Position numbers and translations under genes: made by a program. Of a stretch of DNA of 13,301 bases, positions 1-6,534 are shown in pieces. The notes under the pieces are model-generated. The model searched no databases and was not told where the DNA came from. It saw only the letters and a program-made list of their open reading frames with translations. Source of the DNA: Verrucomicrobiia bacterium (GTDB lineage Bacteria > Verrucomicrobiota > Verrucomicrobiae > Limisphaerales > UBA11358); the NCBI GenBank assembly GCA_030042375.1, contig JASHZU010000276.1, forward strand, positions 1 to 13,301. Reading direction: 5' to 3'. The stretch's first letter is position 1; each line of letters opens with the position of its first letter.

Positions 1-1
1 C

Positions 2-208
2 AACGGCAATATCAACGCCAAGGAAAAGATTGAAATTAAAAACAAGGCGGAATTGTTTGGCGATATCCGCGCCACCAAGCTGGCCATTGAGGAGGGCTGC
101 ACTTTCGTCGGCAAGACCGAAGTAAATCCCAACAAGGTTTCTCCCGTGCCGCCGCTGCCGCGCAATAACGAAGCGCCCAAAACGCCGGAGCTTGCCAAGT
201 CCCGTTAA
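2..208 (+). CDS. Bactofilin, 3' end only (partial)
   Basis: This is the last 68 codons of a protein whose start lies outside the window; the TAA stop is at 206-208. Bactofilins are small cytoskeletal proteins that polymerise without nucleotide through a right-handed beta-helix and act in cell shape, stalk or pole organisation. The visible part shows the family's short-strand rhythm: alternating hydrophobic and polar residues with Gly/Asn turns (NGNINA, ELFGDIRATKLAIEEG), ending in CTFVGKTEV. A low-complexity Pro/Asn-rich tail (VSPVPPLPRNNEAPKTPE) follows and ends in AKSR; disordered tails are usual in this family. A second bactofilin-type gene begins 22 bases downstream on the same strand, so the two are probably cotranscribed. 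The family call is fairly firm for the fold, but the lost N-terminus prevents any finer assignment. Confidence 0.8.
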   Translation, partial: NGNINAKEKIEIKNKAELFGDIRATKLAIEEGCTFVGKTEVNPNKVSPVPPLPRNNEAPKTPELAKSR

Positions 209-230
209 CCGGCACGCCGCCCAGGATTGA

Positions 231-944
231 ATGCCGGCGAAGACACAGGACAAAGTCCTGCTGGCGTGCCCGCATTGCGGTCACCGGCAGCCGGAATCGC
301 GCGAAGCCTTTTCCACAATTTGTAAAAATTGCGGGCAGCACCTCCGCGTCCAGGAAATCCTCAAGCCGGCGCCGAAAAGGCTGGAGTTCGACCCAAAAAA
401 GAAACTGATCACCTGTTTCGAGTGCGGTGCGGAACTGGACGTGCCGGACACCGCTGAGTCCACCATCTGCAAGCGCTGCAGCGCATACGTGGACCTGCAT
501 GATTACAGCATCGCCAGCGCCATGGCGAAAAATTTTAAGACCAAGGGCATGTTCGTCATCGAATCCAAAGGCTGGGTCTTCAACACCGAAAGCACTGTCG
601 GCGACGCCGTCATCAAGGGCCGGTTTCACGGCAAACTCGCCGCTGAACGTTCGCTGACCATCTATTCCACCGCCGAGATCAAAGGCAGTATGGCCGCGGA
701 ACAGTTGGTTATTCCGCCAAAAAATCATTTCCGCTGGCCGAACCAAATGAAAGTGGGCTCGGCGGAAATTGCCGGCGAACTGGCAGCCGACCTTTGGGCT
801 GAAGGGACTGTTATTGTGCGGGCCGAAGCGCGGTTATTTGGGAACGTAGATGCGCGGAGTCTGGTGGTGGAAGACGGCGCGGTCATCGTCGGGAAAATGC
901 AAATCGGCCCGCGCAACGGCAAAGAGCAGCGCAAGCTTTTGTAA
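231..944 (+). CDS. Zinc-ribbon bactofilin-like protein
   Basis: This 237-residue protein has two parts. The N-terminal 85 residues carry four CxxC pairs, Cys13/16, Cys31/34, Cys62/65 and Cys80/83, which fit two consecutive four-cysteine zinc ribbons (CPHCGH...CKNCG and CFECGA...CKRCS). From about residue 95 to 225 there is a bactofilin-like beta-helix domain with repeated strand-turn units such as GDAVIKGRFHGKLAAERSL, AEIKGSMAAEQL, AEIAGELAADLWAEG and ARLFGNVDARSLVVEDG. It ends in a basic tail. Bactofilins normally lack metal-binding ribbons, so the ribbons may anchor the filament to a partner or nucleic acid; that is inference. The start ATG follows an AGGA-type ribosome site. The gene lies 22 bases behind another bactofilin, suggesting a two-gene filament unit. 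Its product is predicted to be cytoplasmic, with no signal peptide or membrane segment. Confidence 0.82.
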   Translation: MPAKTQDKVLLACPHCGHRQPESREAFSTICKNCGQHLRVQEILKPAPKRLEFDPKKKLITCFECGAELDVPDTAESTICKRCSAYVDLHDYSIASAMAKNFKTKGMFVIESKGWVFNTESTVGDAVIKGRFHGKLAAERSLTIYSTAEIKGSMAAEQLVIPPKNHFRWPNQMKVGSAEIAGELAADLWAEGTVIVRAEARLFGNVDARSLVVEDGAVIVGKMQIGPRNGKEQRKLL

Positions 945-1014
945 TGCCCTTTGCCGTCCGGCCTCCGATTTTAGTCTGGCCTCTGGCTTCCGGCCTTTGT
1001 ACTCTGGGTATAGC

Positions 1015-1089
1015 GGCGCGTTCGTCTATCGGCTAGGACACGGCCCTCTCAAGGCTGAAAGACGGGTTCGATTCCCGTACGCGCTACCA
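1015..1089 (+). tRNA. tRNA-Glu (anticodon CTC)
   Basis: A complete cloverleaf can be folded by eye. The acceptor stem GGCGCGT pairs with ACGCGCT (one G-T wobble at pair 1). The D arm GTCT...AGGAC resembles that of other bacterial tRNA-Glu. The anticodon stem CGGCC/GGCTG encloses the loop CTCTCAA with anticodon CTC, which reads GAG. The T arm is ACGGG-TTCGATT-CCCGT. The discriminator base is A and the CCA end is encoded. tRNA 3' ends are common attachment sites for integrative elements, and a broken integrase lies about 300 bases downstream. Confidence 0.93.
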
Positions 1090-1094
1090 ACTGC

Positions 1095-1113
1095 GATTAT
1101 ACTCAATATAATC
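1095..1113 (+). terminator. Small AT-rich hairpin just after the tRNA
   Basis: GATTATA (1095-1101) and TATAATC (1107-1113) are exact inverted repeats around a 5-base loop, 5 bases after the tRNA CCA end. T-rich sequence follows, with TTTTT at about 1129-1133. The position suits transcript termination or 3'-end processing of the tRNA, but the stem is AT-rich and the T-run is not adjacent, so this is only a weak terminator candidate. Confidence 0.3.
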
Positions 1114-1333
1114 AATGATTTTATCTGTTTTTCAGGGTTTAAAAATGCTCGACTGCTAACACTAACTGCTAACTTGTCCAAGGATGTTTGCCCATGTCAG
1201 AATGCGATTTAAGGGCGTTTTGGAGCGATGACATGATGAAAGTGTCAAGCCCGCGTGTCGGGCGCGTGGGGTGGGCGCTGGTGCGGCCAAGCGCATCCCG
1301 CAACCGCTTGTGATGATATTTTCCTACAATTTG

Positions 1334-1372
1334 CCACGGACGGCAGCGCGGGCGATGCTGCCGCGCCCGTGG
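1334..1372. repeat. GC-rich imperfect inverted repeat
   Basis: The outer arms CCACGG (1334-1339) and CCGTGG (1367-1372) and the inner arms CGGCAGC (1341-1347) and GCTGCCG (1357-1363) form one stem of 13 base pairs, interrupted by an internal bulge (one base against three) and closed by a 9-base loop. No T-run follows on either strand, so it is not a typical terminator. It could be a REP-like element, a recombination site relic or an mRNA 3'-end structure for the operon ending at 1656. Only the symmetry is certain. Confidence 0.55.
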
Positions 1373-1394
1373 GTGCCCTGTTGTAATTATTGCG

Positions 1395-1620
1395 ATAATA
1401 TCCAAGCACGATCAATAACTTCCATTCTCCCTCTGCGGCATCAACCAGCATCTTTACTTCGGCGGGCGTAATCCCTACTGGTTTAACATCTCTCAATCGC
1501 CTATTACAGCGGCTTTTCTGAGCCAAGATGCTCCGGAACCGCCTCCACAAGTGCATTAGGGGCATCGCTGGCAAGGATAAGGTTTTGCGACTCCATTGTT
1601 TCAAGAATGGCCCCGGACAT
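1395..1620 (-). pseudogene. Tyrosine recombinase (phage-type integrase) remnant
   Basis: On the minus strand two fragments in different frames line up with consecutive parts of a tyrosine integrase. The first (1620-1504) reads ILETMESQNLILASDAPNAL and onward to EKPL before a TAA stop; it resembles the end of the core-binding domain, where family members often have a GLIL-NPAEAVE-type stretch. The second, in another frame (about 1502-1395), reads GITPAEVKMLVDAAEGEW then KLLIVLGYY, a good match to the start of the catalytic domain (usual form FTPEEVKxLLxAAEGEW...LGYYTGxRxGD). Similarity stops at LGYY, just before the first catalytic Arg; the HxxR box and Tyr are absent. A stop, a frame change and loss of both ends make this clearly non-functional. 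It points toward the tRNA-Glu gene, the usual layout of an integrase beside its attachment site. The second fragment is the stronger evidence. Confidence 0.65.
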
Positions 1621-1655
1621 TTTCTTTAGCATTGAATTTGAAAATGGCGTATCGA

Positions 1656-2657
1656 CTATTCGCCTGAAGGCGATTGCAAAGGAACTCCGGGAGAAACCGG
1701 AATGCCAAAGTTGGGCGAACCGTCCAGGTTCCAAGTAAAACGCTGGATGCGAACGTCGCGCTCCTGGGTTCCGGGACCAGCGTGCGCATGGTAAACAATC
1801 CAATCTTCCCGGCCATCCGGGGATTTGACAAAGGAACAGTGCCCCGGGCCAAAGACATCAGCAGAACGCTCGAAGACTGGCTGTGGTTTCTTGCGCCAGG
1901 AATGTGGATTGAGCACGTCACCGCCGGTCCACGCAAGTTGGCCCAGACAATAATTATCGTCCCAAAAACCATTAGCCGAATAGATAATGAACAGGTGGTC
2001 ATGGTGCCAGAGAGTTTCCGGTCCCTCATTGATATGAACCGAATCGTGCTGCTCCCATGCCTGGTCAGGTTGTGAAATACAGACACGCCACCCATCAATC
2101 GTCCAGGGATTACTCATCGGCGCAATGTAAAGATTTTGTGTGCTATTGTTGGCGCCTGGCCAGCCTGACCAGACGAAATAGAGCTTCCCGTTCGGCATTT
2201 GCAATATGGTGCCGTCAATTGCCCAATCGTCCGGCAGCGAGGCGATTTTACTTTTAAGGATAAACGGTTTTTGCGGGTTGATTGAAGTTCCTTCCAAAAC
2301 GTACATGCGATGATTTGCATTATTGCCATCGTCCGCTGCCACATAGATGTACCACCTGCCCTGGAGAAAATGGGGTTCAGGCGCCCAAATATCTTTTGAG
2401 TAAGCAGTCCCTTTTGGGGGTTTCCAGACGCATTTCCAATGGTCTTTGCCAATATCCTCGAGACGGCTTGCTCGATTAACCCAGATGCCGTCGAAACGAG
2501 ACTGGCACAAATAATAATCTGACTGCCATCGGATAACCCAGGGATCCGCACCCCAACCGACTACAGGGTTTGTGAATGTATTCGCGAAACCGGCACCGAA
2601 AGTGACATGGAGATCAAACCTGGCCAACAAAAATATAAACAACAGCTTTCGTTGCAC
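1656..2657 (-). CDS. Secreted GH43-family glycoside hydrolase (arabinofuranosidase/xylosidase type)
   Basis: This 333-residue protein begins with a probable signal peptide (basic MQRK, then a hydrophobic stretch to about residue 25). It continues as a single five-bladed beta-propeller domain of normal GH43 length. Family landmarks are visible: Asp38 in GADPWV (general base), WAPE at 91-94, Asp148 in WAIDGT (pKa modulator), Glu211 in NEGPE (general acid) and His273 in GPGHCSF. GH43 enzymes remove arabinose or xylose from plant-type polysaccharides with inversion; the exact substrate cannot be read here. Translation starts at GTG, as no in-frame ATG precedes the signal peptide, and no clear Shine-Dalgarno is seen. 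It lies 18 bases behind the GH3 gene and is the last gene of the five-gene operon. There is no carbohydrate-binding or sorting domain at the C-terminus. Confidence 0.88.
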   Translation of the reverse strand: MQRKLLFIFLLARFDLHVTFGAGFANTFTNPVVGWGADPWVIRWQSDYYLCQSRFDGIWVNRASRLEDIGKDHWKCVWKPPKGTAYSKDIWAPEPHFLQGRWYIYVAADDGNNANHRMYVLEGTSINPQKPFILKSKIASLPDDWAIDGTILQMPNGKLYFVWSGWPGANNSTQNLYIAPMSNPWTIDGWRVCISQPDQAWEQHDSVHINEGPETLWHHDHLFIIYSANGFWDDNYCLGQLAWTGGDVLNPHSWRKKPQPVFERSADVFGPGHCSFVKSPDGREDWIVYHAHAGPGTQERDVRIQRFTWNLDGSPNFGIPVSPGVPLQSPSGE

Positions 2658-2675
2658 GGAATGAGAATATTATCT

Positions 2676-4988
2676 CTATGGGAGAATCTCTACTTTTGTG
2701 CGCAGCCGAATATCATCCGAAGCCGCGCCAACCAGCAGCTCGTATTCTCCGGGTTCAATAACGTATTTTTTTTGTGCCGTATCCCAATGGCGGAATCGAT
2801 CTGATGGAATGTCCATGGTTACGGTTGTGGCCTGGCCGCTTGCCAAATGAATTCTTGTGAAACCACATAATACTAGCCTTGGTTGCGAATCAGACGATTG
2901 AATCTTCCGGAAATAAACCTGCGGTACTTCGTCGCCAGAGCGAGGACCTCTGTTTTTCAGCACAAAGGTAAGTTCCACTTTTCCATCGGGGGCGACAGTG
3001 CTCGTGGGCAATTTTACATCCGAGTACTTGAACCGTGTATAGCTCAATCCATGGCCAAAGGCAAAAAGCGGTTTGTCACTAAAATAACGGTAGGTGCGGT
3101 TACTCATCGAATAATCCTCAAACGGCGGCAAGTCGGCCGTGGAACGATAAAAAGTAATAGGCAGGCGCGCGGCCGGATTGATGTCGCCAAACAAGGCTTC
3201 CGCGACGGCGCGGCCGCCTTCTTCACCGGGGTACCATGCCTGCACAATTGCCGGCAGGTGCCCGGCTTCCCATGGCATGGCTATAGCACTCCCGCTGCAA
3301 TTAACCAGGATAACAGGCTTGCCGGTGGCCTGAAGTGATTTAAGCAGGTCTTCCTGTGGGGACGGATATTCAATGCTCGTTCTGTCGCCTCCAAGAAATC
3401 CCTGGTAGGGAACATTCGCACTTTCAGATTCGAGTGTAGAATCAAGTCCTCCTACATAGACGACCACATCCGCGGATTGTGCCGCCTTAATCGCCTGTTG
3501 CGTCATTTCGGGTGTTGGCTCGTTGGAATTGTCGTTTTTCAAAGCAAGGGGACAACCCGTCACATAAACGACTTCGATATTTGTTCCAGCAACTTGTCTG
3601 ATGCCATCCAGAATCGTGGTGGAATGAGATGCTCTTCCCTCATAATTACCGGAAAGCATTTTGGCCGAACCTGCGTTGGGACCAATGACAGCGATTCGCC
3701 TGACTCTTGCGCGATCAAGCGGCAAAAGCCCGTCGTTTTTTAATAGCACGATTGATTCTTCTGCGACTTTGAGCGCAAGTGCCCGGTGCGCGGGGGAATC
3801 GTTTTGGTCCATTCCAATTTTCGACCATGGCACCTGCGACGGCGGGTCAAACAAACCCAGGCGAAACCTGGCCGCGAGCGTGTATTTCAATGCGCCATCG
3901 ATTTCACTTTCCGAGAGCAGCCCCTGCTTCAATACGCGTCCCAGAGCTTGAAATTCGCGATTAGGATATTTGCCATTACCACCCGCAAAGCCTGCCGAGA
4001 AAAGGTTGCAACCTGCTTTGACAGCGGTCGCCGCGGCATCTTCCGCCGTAGGAACGTATTTGTGTAACCGCCAAATATTTCCAATGGCGCCTCCATCTGA
4101 AACAACGAAACCCGCAAAACCCCATTGCTGGCGCAACACTTGAGTCAGCAGAAATGGATTGGCGCAATTCGGAACTCCATAGAGCGCATTGTAGGAACCC
4201 ATAACTGAACCGACATGGCCTTCCTTCACCGCCGCTTCAAAAGCAGGCAGATAGGCATTATAGAGGTCGCTTTCGGGGGGCGCGGCGTTAAAACTTTTTC
4301 GCTCCCGTTCCGGACCGCTGTGGACAGCGTAATGTTTCGCACAGGCAAGAGCTTTGACATATTTGGGATCATCGCCCTGCAGGCCGCGAATATAGGCGAC
4401 ACCAAATTCCGCGGTCAGGAATGGATCTTCCCCATAAGTTTCCTGCCCGCGTCCCCAACGCGGATCGCGATCAATATTGATATTCGGCGAGTAGAAACTG
4501 ATGCCGGTATGCATCACGCTGCGGCCATCGTGTTTGCTGGTGTAATCGTTGAACTCGGCGCGCGCCTCTGTAGCGATGACATCCGCTTCATCGTGGATCA
4601 ATGGAGGATCCCAGGTTGCAGCCATACCGATACTTTCGGGGAAAATCGTGGAGAAACTGGAGGCAGACAAAACACCGTGCAGGCACTCGTTGCGATAGCT
4701 GTAGGCAGGAATGCCCAGGCGAGGAACGGCAGGAGCATCCGCCAGCAGTTGCGACGTTTTTTCCGCCAGCGACATGCGGTTTAAAAGATCCTGCACACGG
4801 GCATCGAGCGGTTTTGAAGGGTCCCTCCAAATTACAGGGCCTGTGACGTCCGGCACTTTCAGCGCGGACGGATCCTCCCTTCCGATAATTTCGGCTGCGT
4901 CATTAGTTGTCTCAGCCGCCAAGGCGAGAAAAGGCGGGAGGAGTAAAAACAATATCGCAAAAGTTTTTAAAAAAAAATTTATGTTCAT
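2676..4988 (-). CDS. Secreted GH3-family beta-glycosidase (beta-xylosidase-like)
   Basis: This 770-residue protein, numbered from the ATG at 4988, starts with a signal peptide (NINFFLK, then a Leu-rich core ending ALA-AE near residue 25). The GH3 N-terminal barrel follows: NECLHGV, DPRWGRGQETYGEDP (about 175-189), KHY at 218-220 and the nucleophile Asp298 in VVSDGGAIG. The GH3 C-terminal sandwich begins near VAEESIVLLKNDGLLPL and holds GLDSTLESE. A fibronectin-III-like domain ends the protein (FGHGLSYTRF to the C-terminus). The NECLHGV and GLDxTxExE motifs favour the xylosidase/arabinosidase-like branch, but glucosidase cannot be excluded. It probably cleaves terminal beta-linked sugars outside the cytoplasm or in the periplasm. 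I chose the ATG that overlaps the symporter stop (TAATG); an ATG 18 bases upstream at 5006 would add six unneeded residues before the signal peptide. It is followed closely by the GH43 gene. Confidence 0.93.
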   Translation of the reverse strand: MNINFFLKTFAILFLLLPPFLALAAETTNDAAEIIGREDPSALKVPDVTGPVIWRDPSKPLDARVQDLLNRMSLAEKTSQLLADAPAVPRLGIPAYSYRNECLHGVLSASSFSTIFPESIGMAATWDPPLIHDEADVIATEARAEFNDYTSKHDGRSVMHTGISFYSPNINIDRDPRWGRGQETYGEDPFLTAEFGVAYIRGLQGDDPKYVKALACAKHYAVHSGPERERKSFNAAPPESDLYNAYLPAFEAAVKEGHVGSVMGSYNALYGVPNCANPFLLTQVLRQQWGFAGFVVSDGGAIGNIWRLHKYVPTAEDAAATAVKAGCNLFSAGFAGGNGKYPNREFQALGRVLKQGLLSESEIDGALKYTLAARFRLGLFDPPSQVPWSKIGMDQNDSPAHRALALKVAEESIVLLKNDGLLPLDRARVRRIAVIGPNAGSAKMLSGNYEGRASHSTTILDGIRQVAGTNIEVVYVTGCPLALKNDNSNEPTPEMTQQAIKAAQSADVVVYVGGLDSTLESESANVPYQGFLGGDRTSIEYPSPQEDLLKSLQATGKPVILVNCSGSAIAMPWEAGHLPAIVQAWYPGEEGGRAVAEALFGDINPAARLPITFYRSTADLPPFEDYSMSNRTYRYFSDKPLFAFGHGLSYTRFKYSDVKLPTSTVAPDGKVELTFVLKNRGPRSGDEVPQVYFRKIQSSDSQPRLVLCGFTRIHLASGQATTVTMDIPSDRFRHWDTAQKKYVIEPGEYELLVGAASDDIRLRTKVEILP

Positions 4989-4990
4989 TA
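4986..4990 (-). promoter_or_regulatory. TAATG stop/start overlap (symporter to GH3)
   Basis: On the minus strand the symporter stop TAA (4990-4988) shares its last A with an ATG (4988-4986), in the context TTAATGAACAT. No strong Shine-Dalgarno precedes it, so GH3 translation is probably coupled to termination of the upstream gene. This decides the GH3 start. The same eight bases, TAATGAAC, occur at the regulator/symporter junction. Confidence 0.7.
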
Positions 4991-6532
4991 AGACTCGAGT
5001 TGACATGAAGGCAATGGTTTTGTGTTTAAAGGGACAGATTTTCGATTGTTGGCCGTATTGGCAGGCTGCCCGCCGGCAGGTTCTTGTTCAACAGCCTGTC
5101 GTTCCCGGCTGATGGTTTCAGCGGTTTTTTCAAAACTGACAGATGTTGGAGAAGTCAATGTGCTGACCAAAAATTGAACCGCCGCGCCGGCGATAACTGC
5201 CGGAATGGCCGGATATCCCCAGAATTTTGTTAAGGCCGGAATCGATATAACCAATAAAGATATTACAGGAGTCGTTAGGAGGGCCGCCAACGCGCCCTGC
5301 CAGTTGGCACGTTTCCAAAAGCGTCCCATGAGAATAATCACAGAAATTCCGCTCATCGTTACCGGCAGGAATTTGATAATAAAATCCACAATAGAAGAGG
5401 TGTGAAGAGCCACGAGCGTGGAAACGACTAATGCGCACGCCAATGCTTTTCGTGCCATTGGAACAGATTTTTTGGGATAATGCCCCGTAGCCAGGGGAAA
5501 AATGTGGCGGACAAAAAAACTGCCTACGGCAAAGGCATTGCTGTTGGCGCATGAAAGGATTGCAGCCATTACGGACACAACTACGACAGCCCCAAGCCCG
5601 GAAGGTAAAGCATGAAGAATAAGCCAGGGCAGGGTTAGATCAGGAGACGGCAGATGAGGATTAATTTTATAGGCATACATTCCCGCCACGCCGATAACAA
5701 TTGAGAAAAGCATCACCACACTGCCGGCGGTGACCGTTGCTTTTTTAGCGATGCTCTCCGTGTGCGCGCTGTAAATCGCCAGCCTGCGCCCAGGATCAGA
5801 AATATCGCTGAGCATCAGTACCACGAGCAAACTCACCAGCTTTAAAGTTCCCAGAGAGGCATAGCCTAGAAAGGAAGAATACGAAGGTGGAACCGATTGG
5901 CGCAATCCGTTCCATCCGCCGGAATGAGCCAGCGCGGAATGCAATAAAAAGCCAAATCCCGATAACAAGATGATCGCGTTGACAAAGTCGGTGTAGGCAA
6001 TGGTGCGATACCCTCCGGGGATTGCAATCAGCGATATAATCAAGCCGGATAAGACAACGCAAAGCTGTGGAGATAGTCCGGTCACAATGCCTAAGATGCG
6101 TCCGCCTCCCATTATTTGTACCGTGAGCCAGCACAGTTGTGAAAAAAATAAACTGATATTACAGAATTCCACAACTGCACGGTTTTTTTCGTAATAGCAT
6201 GAAATTTCCTCGCTGAGTGTAATAAACCCATAGTGACGCATTTTGGCGAAACAGAGCCCTGTAATGATGGTTCCGAACCCCAACCCCAGAGGATAGGCGC
6301 AGCCCGCCCAGCCGTGTTGATAAGCCAATCCGGAAGCCCCGATGACAATTCCCGTCCCAATGCTTCCTGCAATGATGGTTCCGGTTAATATCCAATAGAC
6401 CTGGCCGCGCCCGGCAACTAAATAATCAGTCGCCTTTTTCGTTCGAACCATCCAAAACACGGACAGCGCTAACATCAGGCAACCGTAAACGATTAATCCC
6501 ACCACAATGTTGGCATGCATGCCGGCGTTCAT
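4988..6532 (-). CDS. Sodium:solute symporter (SSS family)
   Basis: This 514-residue integral membrane protein has about 13 hydrophobic segments, the normal size and layout of the SSS (sodium:solute symporter, SLC5-like) family, which imports sugars, organic acids or amino acids with sodium. The first helix is followed by KATDYLVAGR, the typical ADYxxAGR-like loop, then a Gly-rich helix (GSIGTGIVIGASGLAYQHG). The helix with MAAILSCANSNAFAVGSFF fits the region that supplies Ser/Thr sodium ligands in vSGLT. The C-terminal about 50 residues are hydrophilic and look disordered (ISRERQAVEQEPAGG). The gene sits between a ROK regulator and two glycosidases, so it most likely imports the sugar they release; the substrate cannot be read from sequence. 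The start is placed at the ATG overlapping the regulator stop (TAATG); a Met 15 bases upstream (6547) is the alternative. Confidence 0.92.
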   Translation of the reverse strand: MNAGMHANIVVGLIVYGCLMLALSVFWMVRTKKATDYLVAGRGQVYWILTGTIIAGSIGTGIVIGASGLAYQHGWAGCAYPLGLGFGTIITGLCFAKMRHYGFITLSEEISCYYEKNRAVVEFCNISLFFSQLCWLTVQIMGGGRILGIVTGLSPQLCVVLSGLIISLIAIPGGYRTIAYTDFVNAIILLSGFGFLLHSALAHSGGWNGLRQSVPPSYSSFLGYASLGTLKLVSLLVVLMLSDISDPGRRLAIYSAHTESIAKKATVTAGSVVMLFSIVIGVAGMYAYKINPHLPSPDLTLPWLILHALPSGLGAVVVVSVMAAILSCANSNAFAVGSFFVRHIFPLATGHYPKKSVPMARKALACALVVSTLVALHTSSIVDFIIKFLPVTMSGISVIILMGRFWKRANWQGALAALLTTPVISLLVISIPALTKFWGYPAIPAVIAGAAVQFLVSTLTSPTSVSFEKTAETISRERQAVEQEPAGGQPANTANNRKSVPLNTKPLPSCQLES

Positions 6533-6534
6533 TA
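6530..6534 (-). promoter_or_regulatory. TAATG stop/start overlap (regulator to symporter)
   Basis: The regulator stop TAA (6534-6532) overlaps an ATG (6532-6530) by one base in the context CTAATGAACG on the minus strand. This indicates translational coupling and supports the symporter start at 6532 rather than at 6547. Confidence 0.65.

Larger units (their letters stand above)
1090..1394. other. Non-coding stretch with repeats and GC-rich hairpins
   Basis: No convincing gene is seen between the tRNA and the integrase remnant. The stretch holds the AT-rich hairpin at 1095-1113 and a 9-base direct repeat ACTGCTAAC at 1152-1160 and 1165-1173. From about 1250 it becomes markedly GC-rich and contains two imperfect hairpins: GCGCTGG/CCAAGCGC (1275-1294) and a longer one at 1334-1372. 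Reading frames here have no recognisable motifs. I take it to be the decayed flank of an integrated element, with some repeats of unknown kind. Confidence 0.5.

Noticed and set aside
36..746. 236-codon minus-strand frame over both bactofilins
   Set aside because: The opposite strand carries clear zinc ribbons and beta-helix repeats. The antisense product is low in structure and His/Arg/Phe-rich, typical of a shadow.
1674..2075. 133-codon plus-strand frame, with a 165-codon minus-strand frame (1601-2098) over the same bases
   Set aside because: Both overlap the GH43 gene, which shows complete family motifs in its own frame; these are shadow frames.
4215..4784. 189-codon plus-strand open frame
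   Set aside because: It lies antisense within the GH3 catalytic domain, whose motifs are unambiguous. The antisense product has no recognisable motif and no ribosome site.
4969..4977. Run of nine A (nine T on the coding strand) in the GH3 signal peptide, possible phase-variation tract
   Set aside because: Runs of eight occur elsewhere in these genes (for example 2766-2773 and near 12025). The frame is intact and there is no sign of a switch.
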